This document shows positions 40,638 through 49,376 of a stretch of DNA of 64,000 bases, one piece after another (positions within the stretch are counted from its first letter, which is position 1; each line of letters opens with the position of its first letter). Origin of the DNA: Villigracilis sp024434165 (GTDB taxonomy: Bacteria > Chloroflexota > Anaerolineae > Anaerolineales > Villigracilaceae); contig SZPK01000008.1 of the NCBI GenBank assembly GCA_030263665.1, positions 329,531-393,530 on the forward strand, written 5' to 3'. A program made the translations under genes and the position numbers. A model generated the notes under the pieces. It did no database searches, was not told the DNA's origin, and saw nothing but the letters and a program-made list of their open reading frames with translations.

Positions 40638-41573
40638 ATGAATCCAAAATTTCTTAAGACCATGATCCAAAGCAAGAAGAATGATCAGCGTATTCCGCCC
40701 ATTGCAGGGTTTGTATTCGGCATCATTCTGATTGGCGCCATCAAAGCAGCGCTGTTGTTGGAAGCCGTGAACGTGTCCGACTGGGTAATCGGCGGGACTG
40801 TGCTTGCGCTGAGCGGTATCGCCACATATTTTTTATTTGCGATCAAAGTGGCTTCTCAATGGGAAAAAGCGATCGTGCTGCGGCTGGGTAAGTTCCGGGG
40901 CTTGAAGGGACCGGGCTTGTTCTGGATCATTCCCATCGTGGATACCGTGCCGATGTGGATTGATCATCGGGTGATGGTCACGCCGTTCGCCGCGCAGAAA
41001 ACATTGACGAAGGATACCGTGCCTGTAGATGTGGATGCCGTGCTGTTCTGGGTTGTGTGGGACGCCGAGAAAGCCGCGCTGGAAGTGGAAGATTATCGCG
41101 CCGCGGTGGACTGGGCGGCACAGACCGCCTTGCGCGACATCATCGGCAAGAAGATGCTGGCGGATATCCTCGTCGGGCGCAGCGCGATTGACAAGGAGTT
41201 GCAGGCGGTGATTGACGAGCGCACCACGCCCTGGGGTGTCACCGTGCAATCGGTCGAAATCCGTGACATCGTCATCCCGCAGGATTTGGAGGATGCCATG
41301 TCCCGCCAGGCGCAGGCAGAGCGCGAACGTCAGGCGCGCGTGATTTTGGGCGAATCCGAAAAGCAGATTGCGGCTTCGTTTGCCGAGGCTTCGCAGGCGT
41401 ACATCAGCAATCCCACCGCTTTGCACCTGCGCGCGATGAACATGCTCTTTGAAGGCTTGAAGGAAAAGGGCGCGCTGGTCATCGTGCCATCCTCTGCGAT
41501 TGATACGATGAACCTCGGCGGGTTGAGCGGCATGGTGTCGCTGGCGCAGGTGAATGCGCCGAAGGAAAAATAA
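40638..41573 (+). CDS. Slipin/SPFH-domain membrane protein
   Basis: A 311-residue protein. Two hydrophobic segments (GFVFGIILIGAIKAALLLEA and VIGGTVLALSGIATYFLFAI) anchor it. The SPFH domain follows with WEKAIVLRLGKFRGLKGPGLFWIIPIVDTV, VDAVLFWVVWD, GVTVQSVEIRDIVIPQDLEDAMSRQAQAERERQARV. It is a bacterial stomatin of the slipin type, organising membrane microdomains or proteases; no NfeD gene is next to it. ATG 40638 is chosen for AAGGAG 8 nt upstream. It follows the GntR gene by 22 bp. Confidence 0.93.
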   Translation: MNPKFLKTMIQSKKNDQRIPPIAGFVFGIILIGAIKAALLLEAVNVSDWVIGGTVLALSGIATYFLFAIKVASQWEKAIVLRLGKFRGLKGPGLFWIIPIVDTVPMWIDHRVMVTPFAAQKTLTKDTVPVDVDAVLFWVVWDAEKAALEVEDYRAAVDWAAQTALRDIIGKKMLADILVGRSAIDKELQAVIDERTTPWGVTVQSVEIRDIVIPQDLEDAMSRQAQAERERQARVILGESEKQIAASFAEASQAYISNPTALHLRAMNMLFEGLKEKGALVIVPSSAIDTMNLGGLSGMVSLAQVNAPKEK

Positions 41574-41610
41574 ATGGAGGGGTGATCCTCGGGTTGCCCC
41601 ATAACCATGC

Positions 41611-41626
41611 CGTTTCACGTGAAACG
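41611..41626. promoter_or_regulatory. parS-like palindrome, site 1
   Basis: CGTTTCACGTGAAACG keeps the full inner 14 bp of the bacterial parS consensus (TGTTTCACGTGAAACA); only the outermost base pair differs. It lies between the slipin and SdpI genes. Confidence 0.6.
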
Positions 41627-41672
41627 TGGCGCAGGACGCTATCTTGCGCCACCAAAATGAAAAGGAAAAAGA

Positions 41673-42323
41673 ATGACAACCAAATTTACCTCCATGATTG
41701 TTTTGATTTTGATCGCAGCTGCCGTGATCGCAGGCGCAGCGTTGTGGGATCAACTGCCGGAGCAGATGGCATCACACTGGAATGTCAACGATCAAGTGGA
41801 CGGGTACATGCCCAAATTCTGGGGGGTGTGGATGATGCCGCTGGTCACTCTGGGGATGTTCGGACTCTTCCTGCTCGTGCCAGCCATTGACCCGCTGAAG
41901 GCAAACATCGCCAAGTTTCGCGGCGTGTTCAACCTATTCATCCTGCTCATCATCGCCTTCATGCTCTACATGCACGGGCTGACCCTTGCCTGGAATCTCG
42001 GCTACCATAATTTCCGCATCAGCGCCGCCATGCTGCCATTCCTCGGCATCCTGTTCATTTTCATCGGATACATGCTGAGGCAGGCAAAGCGCAACTGGTT
42101 CATCGGGATCCGCACCCCCTGGACTCTCTCCAGCGATACCGTTTGGGACAAAACGCATCGCCTTGGCTCGGTGCTGTTCATTGCATCGGGAGTCTTAGCC
42201 TTCGCTGGGAGTTTCTTCGGCGGGATGACCGCCTTCTGGCTGATGTTCATTCCGCTGATGGGATCGGCGTTATTCCTGGTGGTGTATTCGTACATGTTGT
42301 ATCAACGTGAAACAAAGGCTTGA
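41673..42323 (+). CDS. SdpI/DUF1648-family membrane protein
   Basis: A 216-residue protein with six helices. The N-terminal DUF1648 segment (LPEQMASHWNVNDQVDGYMPKFWG) and the C-terminal SdpI pattern (NWFIGIRTPWTLSSDTVWDKTHRLGSVLF) are both present. SdpI is the immunity protein against the SdpC toxin in Bacillus and also signals toxin presence; here it may detect or resist envelope-active peptides. AAGGAAAA precedes the ATG. It belongs to the GntR-controlled cluster. Confidence 0.92.
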   Translation: MTTKFTSMIVLILIAAAVIAGAALWDQLPEQMASHWNVNDQVDGYMPKFWGVWMMPLVTLGMFGLFLLVPAIDPLKANIAKFRGVFNLFILLIIAFMLYMHGLTLAWNLGYHNFRISAAMLPFLGILFIFIGYMLRQAKRNWFIGIRTPWTLSSDTVWDKTHRLGSVLFIASGVLAFAGSFFGGMTAFWLMFIPLMGSALFLVVYSYMLYQRETKA

Positions 42324-42336
42324 CGCGCAAAACGCG

Positions 42337-42352
42337 CGTTTCATGTGAAACA
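42337..42352. promoter_or_regulatory. parS-like palindrome, site 2
   Basis: CGTTTCATGTGAAACA differs from the parS consensus at position 1 and at one central base. A half site, ACGTGAAACA, lies at 42305-42314. The two palindromes are 726 bp apart. Confidence 0.45.
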
Positions 42353-42366
42353 AAAAGGAGGCAGCC

Positions 42367-42597
42367 ATGGCGGATGAACTTCAAAAATGGGAATACCGCG
42401 TGCAGACCGTCGGTGGATTTTTCAGCGGCGTGAAGGCGGAGGTGCTGGAGCAACTTCTCAATGAATGGGGCGAAGAAGGCTGGGAAGTTGTTTCCACACA
42501 CATTCTGGAAAACCAGAACAAGATCAATGTGATCGCCAAACGCCCGCTCACACGCGAAACGATACGGCGGCGCTCGATGCCGCAATATAAAATTTAG
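42367..42597 (+). CDS. DUF4177-like small protein
   Basis: A 76-residue soluble protein: KWEYRVQTVGGFFSGVKAEVLEQLLNEWGEEGWEVVSTH matches the DUF4177 pattern (a short beta-alpha-beta unit with LNxxGxxGWE). The function is unknown. AAAGGAGG lies 5 nt before the ATG. It lies within the GntR-slipin-SdpI-CPBP unit. Confidence 0.85.
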   Translation: MADELQKWEYRVQTVGGFFSGVKAEVLEQLLNEWGEEGWEVVSTHILENQNKINVIAKRPLTRETIRRRSMPQYKI

Positions 42598-42691
42598 GTG
42601 AAAAGCCTTGTCTGATTACCCTCGTTTATAGAGTTGTCGTGAAAACGTCAGCAAACTGCTGACGCTAAAGTAATTCGTATGGAGAGAAAAC

Positions 42692-43609
42692 ATGCTTGAA
42701 AGAAAATCCCTCACCTGGTTTTTGGTCATCACATTTCTGTTTTCGTGGACGTTGTTTCTCGCCCCGCTTACGCTGGGTGAGATGGATGCCGCGACAAAAC
42801 AACTGGCAATAACGGGATTATGGTCGCTGGGCATGTGGGGACCGGGCATTGCCGCCATTCTCGTCACCTTGCTTGTGGCAAAGAAGCCTTTTGGCAGTTT
42901 GCGGTTGAACACCCTGGGACCAAAACGTTTCTATCTTTGGGCGTGGCTGTTGCCGATTGTGTTAACCCTCATTGGCGGACTGTTCACCCTGTTGTTTGGC
43001 ATCGCAAAACTGGATTTGAATTTCACAATGATTCGCACAGCAATGGAATCCGCGCCGGGCGGAAGCGAAGTTCCCGCAAATATCGTTGTGGCGCTCCAGG
43101 TACTGTTTGCGATCACGCTGGCGCCGTTGATCAACATGTTGTTCACAATGGGAGAAGAATTGGGCTGGCGCGGTTTTTTACTCCCGCTGTTGATGCCGCT
43201 CGGTCAATGGAAAGCCATTTTGTGGAGTGGATTCATTTGGGGTGTGTGGCACGCGCCTGTCATCGTGCAGGGACATAACTATCCGGGCTATCCCATCCTC
43301 GGAGTGTTCATGATGATCATATTCTGCATTTTACTCGGCACGATCATTTCATGGATGTATTTGAACACGAAGAGTCCCTGGGTGGCGGCGTTGGCGCACG
43401 GGTCGGTCAATGCGGTTGCGGGATTGCCAATCATGTTCTTTGAGCCGGGATTCGATATGGCGTTTGGCGGAACACTCGCTGCGCCAACAGCATGGATTGG
43501 TATGGCAGTGTTTATTGCATGGCTTGTTTGGACGAAGCGGCTCCCCGTGCAGAATCAAGCCGGGGAGCAGGAGCAGGCATCCCCGAAGGATGAGGCGAAG
43601 ATAAATTAG
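42692..43609 (+). CDS. CPBP-family intramembrane glutamic endopeptidase
   Basis: A 305-residue membrane protein with about eight helices. The CPBP (Abi/Rce1-like) motifs are visible: EELGWRGFLLP (motif 1 with the catalytic Glu pair), FIWGVWHAP (motif 2) and HGSVN (motif 3). Members cleave proteins within the membrane, and in several bacteria they help resist bacteriocins. GGAG precedes the ATG. It is the last gene of the GntR-led cluster and ends at a bidirectional terminator. Confidence 0.93.
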   Translation: MLERKSLTWFLVITFLFSWTLFLAPLTLGEMDAATKQLAITGLWSLGMWGPGIAAILVTLLVAKKPFGSLRLNTLGPKRFYLWAWLLPIVLTLIGGLFTLLFGIAKLDLNFTMIRTAMESAPGGSEVPANIVVALQVLFAITLAPLINMLFTMGEELGWRGFLLPLLMPLGQWKAILWSGFIWGVWHAPVIVQGHNYPGYPILGVFMMIIFCILLGTIISWMYLNTKSPWVAALAHGSVNAVAGLPIMFFEPGFDMAFGGTLAAPTAWIGMAVFIAWLVWTKRLPVQNQAGEQEQASPKDEAKIN

Positions 43610-43633
43610 AACATTTGTTCTGTTTGGCAAATC

Positions 43634-43667
43634 AAAAAATTGGGCGATTCACCATCGCCCAATTTTT
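43634..43667. terminator. Bidirectional intrinsic terminator
   Basis: AAAAATTGGGCGAT and ATCGCCCAATTTTT are perfect 14-bp arms around TTCACC, with T-runs on both sides. The TAA stop of the minus-strand PEP-binding gene begins inside it. Confidence 0.92.
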
Positions 43668-46047
43668 ATTCCAACCCCGTCGGCGCGGTGCCAGGGACTG
43701 AATCCTCTTCCTGCGGTTGCGGCAGCTCCCCAACCAGAAAAGCGGCGGCACGGCTCTTGTTCGCATCCATGAATAAATTCATATGCGCGCCGGGACGATA
43801 ATCCTGCACGGCGATCAACTTCAACGCCGCAGAGACACGCGGGTTTTCCACGCGGATGAATTCAGCCAGCCGGTTTGGCGTATCGTAGAAAAAATCACGC
43901 CTGAAGATGGTGTTGGCGTCATCGAGAAAGACCGCCAGCGGATAGATGTTCGCTTCCATCAGGTCTTGAAAGAAGTGCGTGCCAAAGGAAGGTTCCGGCG
44001 AAGCGCCCACCTCTGCGCCGGCGAGCTCGACCAATGCGCGCGCATTGTAAATATCGCTGTAGGCGACGTGAACGCCAAGGTCCGGTGTGGATGTGCCCCA
44101 ACGTCCCGGACCAACTGCGATAAAGGTTACATCCTTGAGCGCGGAGTTGAGTTGACTGATGGCGCGTTCCAATCGAGCGCGCTCCTCCTGCGATTCAAGA
44201 CGAAAATATCCCTCGGACGGGACAAAGAGAACGTAACGAATTCCTTCCACTGCGCCATGCGGAACCATGGTCTGCGAAGAAAAGATGATATTCCCCTCGT
44301 GCAGTTCAGCAGGGATTTGCACTTCATTCGCTTCCTGAATGTGACTTTGCGGGCGGCACTGAAGGAGAGTGATCTCCACATCGGGCTGGTCGTCGGGATT
44401 TGTGATGCGCACGGTGAACTCGGTATCCACCGGGGAGCCGTAATGCGTTTCGAGCAGGGATAGCGCCATGCGCATGGAAGCGGCAAACGGCGTTCGGGCA
44501 AGCAGACCGTCGAAGGTGATGACCATCTTTTCCAGCGGCGCGAGGCGGGACCGAATCGGCGTCAGACTGCCTTCATCTTCCACCTGGGCAATGTACCGCA
44601 GGGGCGCGTAATCCGCATCCAAAATCCCGCGTACGGGGACCGTGACAAAGGCATTCCCTTCGAGGTCAATTGCATCCACGTATTGCTGGGAGTAGCGCTT
44701 GATGGTGCGGACATCCGACGAGGAATGAACGCGCGGGTGACTGAGCGCCACGAGACGCGGATAATCGTCTGCAAGCATGTCCACGGCGCGCGTGCCCAAC
44801 CCCCAGACGAGACGCAGAAAGCCTTCGTCCTGTTTGATCTGCGGCGACCAGCGGTATAGATTGCGGCTGAACGCGACTCCCGCCGCGTGGGGGAAGTAAT
44901 ACCGCCCAACGGGCTCGCCCTCCACAATCTGGATGAGAATGCCGATTCGTTCGTCGTAATCCGCCAGGTCTTTGTGATGACGGTACATCAGCGCATCGGG
45001 ATGCAGGACGCTGGCGTAGATTTTCGAAATGGCTTGGGTCAGCGCGGAAAGGCGCTGGTCGTGTTCTCCCCGATTGGGCAAAAAGACGCTTTCGTATTTC
45101 CCGGCAAAGGAGGTTCCAAAATTATCCTCGAGCAAACTCGATGAGCGGACGATCAGCGGCTGGCTGCCCGCCTCCATGAGAACACGGTCGAGGTTTTCGA
45201 TGATTTCAGCGGGGAATTGCCCTTTGGAAAAATCCCTGCACAACCCGGGATAATCCGCACGCATCTGGTCTTCGGTCTTGTACTTCTGATCGTTCCAATG
45301 CACCAGTTCGTTGAACGTGAGGAAGTTATAGAACACATCCGAGCCGAGGTAATAGGAAACCGGCAAACGGAAGCGGTCACGAATTTCCGGCGGAGCGGTC
45401 TCCTTGAGCACGCGCATGGCGAGCAGCATACCCGCCGCCTTGCCGCCGATCTTCCCGCCGCCGATCTTGCGCATGCGGATGTCGCGCAAATCCTCCACTT
45501 TGAACCACTGGCGCGCGATCTTGATGTATTTCAACTGGTCGCTGATCATGGTGCGGATGAGCACGGCTTTCAATTCCTGCAAACGCGCCTCGTACTTTTC
45601 GCGCTCCTGCGGGGGCATGGCTTCGATCATCGCCGCCTGCTCGAAGAGCATATCCTGCGGTGCGAGTTCGGGGTTGAACCAGATGAACTCCAGGTCGGCT
45701 TCCGCCCTGCCGCGTTCCGTCAGCATCCTGCGGACGATGTTCTCGAACTCGGAATAAGGCAGGTTGTACGCGAAATAAAAATCTGTCAACGAATCGCGCA
45801 CGCGCAACAACCGCTCCTCCCATACATCCGACCTTTCCTCCTCGTACGGGTTGTGCAGCCCCTCGCGCGCCTGCGACTCGATGGCTTTCTGGCGGGCTTC
45901 CGCATCGAAAGCGGACTTTGTGATGATGCCGCGCGCGAACAACGCTTTGCGCATGTAGTGACGGATGCGCCTGCTCAAAATGGGATATTGACTCAGGGCA
46001 AGCAGAATCTTGATGGCGTTGTCGGCGGAATTACTGGGGAAGGTCAT
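43666..46047 (-). CDS. PEP/pyruvate-binding-domain protein
   Basis: A 793-residue cytoplasmic protein. The middle holds the ATP-grasp-like PPDK/PpsA N-terminal domain: KIGGGKIGGKAAGMLLAMRVL, PLIVRSSSLLEDNFGTSFAGKYESVFLPN, IGILIQIVEGEPVGRYYFPHAAGVAFSRN, WGLGTRAVDM and ITLLQCRPQ. No phosphohistidine swivelling domain and no TIM-barrel domain follow. Instead about 210 residues continue (VGPGRWGTSTPDLGVHVAYSDI), ending acidic. So it cannot be a complete PEP synthase or PPDK; a partner-dependent phosphotransferase or regulatory role is possible. It follows dnaN on the same strand, separated by a terminator. Confidence 0.8.
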   Translation of the reverse strand: MTFPSNSADNAIKILLALSQYPILSRRIRHYMRKALFARGIITKSAFDAEARQKAIESQAREGLHNPYEEERSDVWEERLLRVRDSLTDFYFAYNLPYSEFENIVRRMLTERGRAEADLEFIWFNPELAPQDMLFEQAAMIEAMPPQEREKYEARLQELKAVLIRTMISDQLKYIKIARQWFKVEDLRDIRMRKIGGGKIGGKAAGMLLAMRVLKETAPPEIRDRFRLPVSYYLGSDVFYNFLTFNELVHWNDQKYKTEDQMRADYPGLCRDFSKGQFPAEIIENLDRVLMEAGSQPLIVRSSSLLEDNFGTSFAGKYESVFLPNRGEHDQRLSALTQAISKIYASVLHPDALMYRHHKDLADYDERIGILIQIVEGEPVGRYYFPHAAGVAFSRNLYRWSPQIKQDEGFLRLVWGLGTRAVDMLADDYPRLVALSHPRVHSSSDVRTIKRYSQQYVDAIDLEGNAFVTVPVRGILDADYAPLRYIAQVEDEGSLTPIRSRLAPLEKMVITFDGLLARTPFAASMRMALSLLETHYGSPVDTEFTVRITNPDDQPDVEITLLQCRPQSHIQEANEVQIPAELHEGNIIFSSQTMVPHGAVEGIRYVLFVPSEGYFRLESQEERARLERAISQLNSALKDVTFIAVGPGRWGTSTPDLGVHVAYSDIYNARALVELAGAEVGASPEPSFGTHFFQDLMEANIYPLAVFLDDANTIFRRDFFYDTPNRLAEFIRVENPRVSAALKLIAVQDYRPGAHMNLFMDANKSRAAAFLVGELPQPQEEDSVPGTAPTGLE

Positions 46048-46104
46048 GGGAGGCTCGCTTTTACATGCCAGACGACCAGGGAGATCATGTTGTGATTCTA
46101 TAAC

Positions 46105-46137
46105 AAAAATCCGCCAGAGGCATGGCTCTGGCGGATT
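46105..46137 (-). terminator. Intrinsic terminator after dnaN
   Basis: On the minus strand AATCCGCCAGAG and CTCTGGCGGATT form a perfect stem around CCATGC, followed by TTTG. Confidence 0.9.
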
Positions 46138-46150
46138 CGTTCATTTCAGT

Positions 46151-47284
46151 TTACCCCAGGTGCATCGGCATGATGACGTGCAGGAAGTTGTCATCGCCCA
46201 CCGGTTTGACCACGCCAGGCGCGTTGGGAGCGGTCGTTTCCAGCGCCACGTTCGGCGTCTTGATGACCTCCAGCGCCTCGCGCAGGAATTTGACGTTGAA
46301 GGCAATCAACACGCCGCTGCCGTCCACAGTCGCTTCCACGATGGTCTCATTCTTGCCAGTCTCTTCGGAGGTCGCGGAGATTTCCACTTCGCTGGGCTGC
46401 ATCTCGCCGTTGGATTGCTTGATGTCCAGCCGCGCCACGTTCGAGCCTTCGCGCGCGAAGATCTCCGCCTGTTTACAGGCTTTAAGCAGCGCCGCTGTGG
46501 AAACCAGCGTGCGTGATTTGTAACTGCGCGGGATGATCTGGTGGTAATCCGGGAACGTGCCTTCGATCAACTGCGAGACGACCTCCACATCCTTCACGCG
46601 GAAGAGCACCTGTCCGCGCTGCTTGGGCACCACCATGTAGATCGGCTCTTCCGGGTCGTGGGCGACGCGCGCCAGTTCATTTAACGCCCGGGCGGGGATG
46701 ATGATATTGATCGGCTGGGGGACCGCCTGCGCCAGCTGAGCCTTGCGCACCGAAAGGCGGAACCCGTCCGCCGCCGCCATCGTGACCTTGTCCTTTTCCA
46801 CGTTCATCAGAACGCCCATCAGCACCGGGCGGGCTTCATCGGTGGAGGCGGCAAACGCCACCTGATGAATCATCTCCTTGAAATCCGCCACGTTCAATTG
46901 CACCGCGTCCTTCATTTCGGGGGTCGGCAGGGGCGGAAATTCCTGCGAGTCAATACACTTGATGTCGTTGTTCGATGAACCGCTTTTTACATGCAGGGTC
47001 TGAGTCTTCACATCGAGCGCCAGCTGCACCTGGTCGCCGGGCAGCGTATTGACCAGGTCGGAAAACGTCCGCGAAGGAACTGTCGTCGAGCCATTCTCAT
47101 CAATGCGCGCGGGAATCCAGCACGTGATTCCCAATTCGAGATTCGTGGCGGAAAGACGCAAACGCCCCTCATCGGTGGCGATCAGGATGTTCGACAAAAC
47201 CGGCAAAGTACTGCGCGGCGACACGGCGCGCGAGACGATGCTCAATCCGCGCGCAAGGTTTTCTTGAAGGACAGTCACTTTCAT
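46151..47284 (-). CDS. dnaN: DNA polymerase III beta subunit (sliding clamp)
   Basis: Ring-forming processivity clamp, 377 residues, three repeats of the clamp fold (about 1-120, 125-245, 250-377). Landmarks are LARGLSIVSRAVSPRSTLPVLSNILIAT, ATNLELGI, AFAASTDEARPVLMGVLM, AADGFRLSVRK and the C-terminal hydrophobic-pocket end FLHVIMPMHLG. GAGG precedes the ATG. dnaA, recF and an evident DnaA-box cluster are absent from the neighbourhood, so this is not a classic dnaA-dnaN origin locus. Confidence 0.98.
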   Translation of the reverse strand: MKVTVLQENLARGLSIVSRAVSPRSTLPVLSNILIATDEGRLRLSATNLELGITCWIPARIDENGSTTVPSRTFSDLVNTLPGDQVQLALDVKTQTLHVKSGSSNNDIKCIDSQEFPPLPTPEMKDAVQLNVADFKEMIHQVAFAASTDEARPVLMGVLMNVEKDKVTMAAADGFRLSVRKAQLAQAVPQPINIIIPARALNELARVAHDPEEPIYMVVPKQRGQVLFRVKDVEVVSQLIEGTFPDYHQIIPRSYKSRTLVSTAALLKACKQAEIFAREGSNVARLDIKQSNGEMQPSEVEISATSEETGKNETIVEATVDGSGVLIAFNVKFLREALEVIKTPNVALETTAPNAPGVVKPVGDDNFLHVIMPMHLG

Positions 47285-47327
47285 GGTTCATCGCCTCGGG
47301 TAAGATTTTTTGTGAGTATATCATTAA

Positions 47328-47354
47328 GTAGGTCACGCTTGAAGCGTGACCTAC
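47328..47354. repeat. GTAGGTCACGCTT palindrome, intergenic copy
   Basis: GTAGGTCACGCTT and AAGCGTGACCTAC are perfect 13-bp arms around one G. It has the same arms as the copy inside dnaE. Confidence 0.85.
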
Positions 47355-47358
47355 AAAG

Positions 47359-49275
47359 TTAGAATCCCGTCACCAGCGAAACCCCAAACATGATCAACAT
47401 GAACAACAATTGACATGCGAACAACACCGCGAACGCGTATGCCACGTACGTCCAAACCGATGTCATTCTCCGGGAGGATTGCGGGCGGATGTCCTGCCCT
47501 TCTGCCATTGCCTTCGCGGAATCGGCTGCCTGCCCAAAGTCGTTCATCCAAAATACGCCCGCCGCCTCGTCGTTGACCACGAGCCTGTTCCCGCGAAACG
47601 AGTGAATCCACGCCCGGACCTTTTCCGGCGTATTCACCGCCAGCGACCCGGGTAACACGATTGCATCGGCTTGCGCGTCGGCAGGGATGCCATCCTCCAC
47701 GTTCACCACTCGTAACTGCACTTTGGGCGCGCGCCTGGCAAACGCGGCTTTCATGGACTCGCCGAACTTGCCGTCATGGTCAAAGATCAAAACGCGGAAC
47801 TGCGCCTGCTTTTCCGCCAGCACATCGGCGCGCGCGGTGCTGTCCTTCCGCAAAGCGGAGAGGTGATACAAGAGCAGCAACACGAACAGAATCAAAATTT
47901 GCAGGGTGTCGAGGATGGCGTCCGTGAAGTCGCCCGTCTCGCCGCCGAGCGCGGCATTGATCAGGGTGAAGATCAAACCGCCCGCCGAGACCATCCCGCC
48001 GATGACCGAGGCGAAGAGAACCAGGTACAAATAGAATTTTCGAATCACCGAACGGCGGGCGTGATCGCCGATTGTGCCTTCTTCCAATGCCTGCGCCTGC
48101 ATCGGGCGCCACGTCATCAACCAGAGCGGGAGTCCCACCGCAAGCGCCGCCAGCGCGCCCGAAACAGGCGAACGGAATCCGCCGCTGCCCAGGTACGCCG
48201 AACCCGCGGCAAGGTCAATCACCACCGAAACCAGCGTGGCGACCGCTGTAAACGTCCCCGCCAGACCCAGCAGGGAAAGGATGTAAAAATACAATCTTTG
48301 TTTGCCTGCGCGGCGCGGAGCGTTTTCATCGAAGGTGAATTGCTGGCTGAGCCATTTGCCGTAATATGCCCAGATCACGCCGAACGGCACGCCAATCGAA
48401 ATCGGACCGCCGATGTCCTGCACAAATTCCGCCCAGGTTCGATCTTCACCAAATACCTGCATGAGGATCATGTAGATCAGGTTGCCGCCCGCGGTCAGGA
48501 CGATGATCACGCCGCCCAGCGAAAGCAGGTAGAGAATGCCCAGGCGCAGATAAGACTCCCGCTCGGCAGAATCAGCCAGCCCGTCCTGCAAGATGCGCCA
48601 GGAGAAGAACCAGATCGGCGCGCCGATCACAAGCAGCGCAATCGCATTGACGATGGTCTCACGTCCAATCGCTCCCAGCACATCACCGGTGGATAAAGTA
48701 AAAGCGAAGCTCAACGCCTGCTGCGCGCCGTACACGGTCATCAACAAACCGTAGAGCATCCACACGAAGCGATAGAGGCGGCGGATCTCGGCGAAGTTCT
48801 CGGTCTCGGCGAGCGCGCGCCATTCGCCTTTGAGGATGTTCCAGAAGTAGGCGGCGATGAGCAGGTTGATGACGATGGCAATGAGGTTGTCCACCCACGT
48901 TTGCGAGCCGCCGACGATGGCGCGATAGGTGTAGAGATTCGCGGCGGAAAGGAAGGTGCGGTCTATCAGCGCCAGGGTGTTTTGCACGACGGGGATGAGC
49001 GTGCCAAGCAGGATGCCGTACAAGAAAACAGCGCGCACCGTGGATGATCGTTCTTCATCATCTTTCGCGGAGGCGCGCTGCGCCCACAGCCAGTGGAAGA
49101 GAAAGATCGGCACACCAACGAGAATCAACGACAATGCCTGCGCCAGCGTGGAGGCGCTGTCCACGACCTGGCTGGCGTCGAAGATCGAACGCAGCAAGCC
49201 GATGACGCCCCACAGCACCACTTCGATGCTGATGAAGGCGACGGCGTAAAAATAGAGTCGGCGGATGGTTTTCAT
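47359..49275 (-). CDS. DUF5671-type polytopic membrane protein
   Basis: A 638-residue membrane protein with about 14 helices in repeated blocks. Each block has a core like RRLYFYAVAFISIEVVLWG, RLYFYILSLLGLAGTFTAVATLV or RKFYLYLVLFASVIGGMVSA followed by a PIWFFSWR/PLWLMTWRPMQ helix, the DUF5671 repeat. Residues about 500-600 form a soluble insert with a Rossmann-like start (FRVLIFDHDGKFGESMK) before a last helix. The function is unknown. ATG 49275 has GGAGG 7 nt upstream. Confidence 0.8.
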   Translation of the reverse strand: MKTIRRLYFYAVAFISIEVVLWGVIGLLRSIFDASQVVDSASTLAQALSLILVGVPIFLFHWLWAQRASAKDDEERSSTVRAVFLYGILLGTLIPVVQNTLALIDRTFLSAANLYTYRAIVGGSQTWVDNLIAIVINLLIAAYFWNILKGEWRALAETENFAEIRRLYRFVWMLYGLLMTVYGAQQALSFAFTLSTGDVLGAIGRETIVNAIALLVIGAPIWFFSWRILQDGLADSAERESYLRLGILYLLSLGGVIIVLTAGGNLIYMILMQVFGEDRTWAEFVQDIGGPISIGVPFGVIWAYYGKWLSQQFTFDENAPRRAGKQRLYFYILSLLGLAGTFTAVATLVSVVIDLAAGSAYLGSGGFRSPVSGALAALAVGLPLWLMTWRPMQAQALEEGTIGDHARRSVIRKFYLYLVLFASVIGGMVSAGGLIFTLINAALGGETGDFTDAILDTLQILILFVLLLLYHLSALRKDSTARADVLAEKQAQFRVLIFDHDGKFGESMKAAFARRAPKVQLRVVNVEDGIPADAQADAIVLPGSLAVNTPEKVRAWIHSFRGNRLVVNDEAAGVFWMNDFGQAADSAKAMAEGQDIRPQSSRRMTSVWTYVAYAFAVLFACQLLFMLIMFGVSLVTGF

Positions 49276-49288
49276 GGATTTACCTCCG

Positions 49289-49372
49289 TCATTGCGAATG
49301 GCGTTTTGCGCCATGAAGCAACCCCCAGATTATGAAGGGGATTGCTTCGGGCTTCGCCCTCGCAATGACAAG
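49289..49372. repeat. GTCATTGCGAG-type palindromic repeat, copy 3
   Basis: It runs from GTCATTGCGAATGGCGTTTTG to CCCTCGCAATGACAAG, with GAAGCAACCCCC and GGGGATTGCTTCG as inner arms. It separates the membrane-protein gene from the gene below. Confidence 0.8.
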
Positions 49373-49376
49373 ATGA

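Noticed and set aside
46151..47284. Replication origin next to dnaN
   Set aside because: No dnaA, no recF and no cluster of TTATCCACA boxes were seen in the surrounding sequence.
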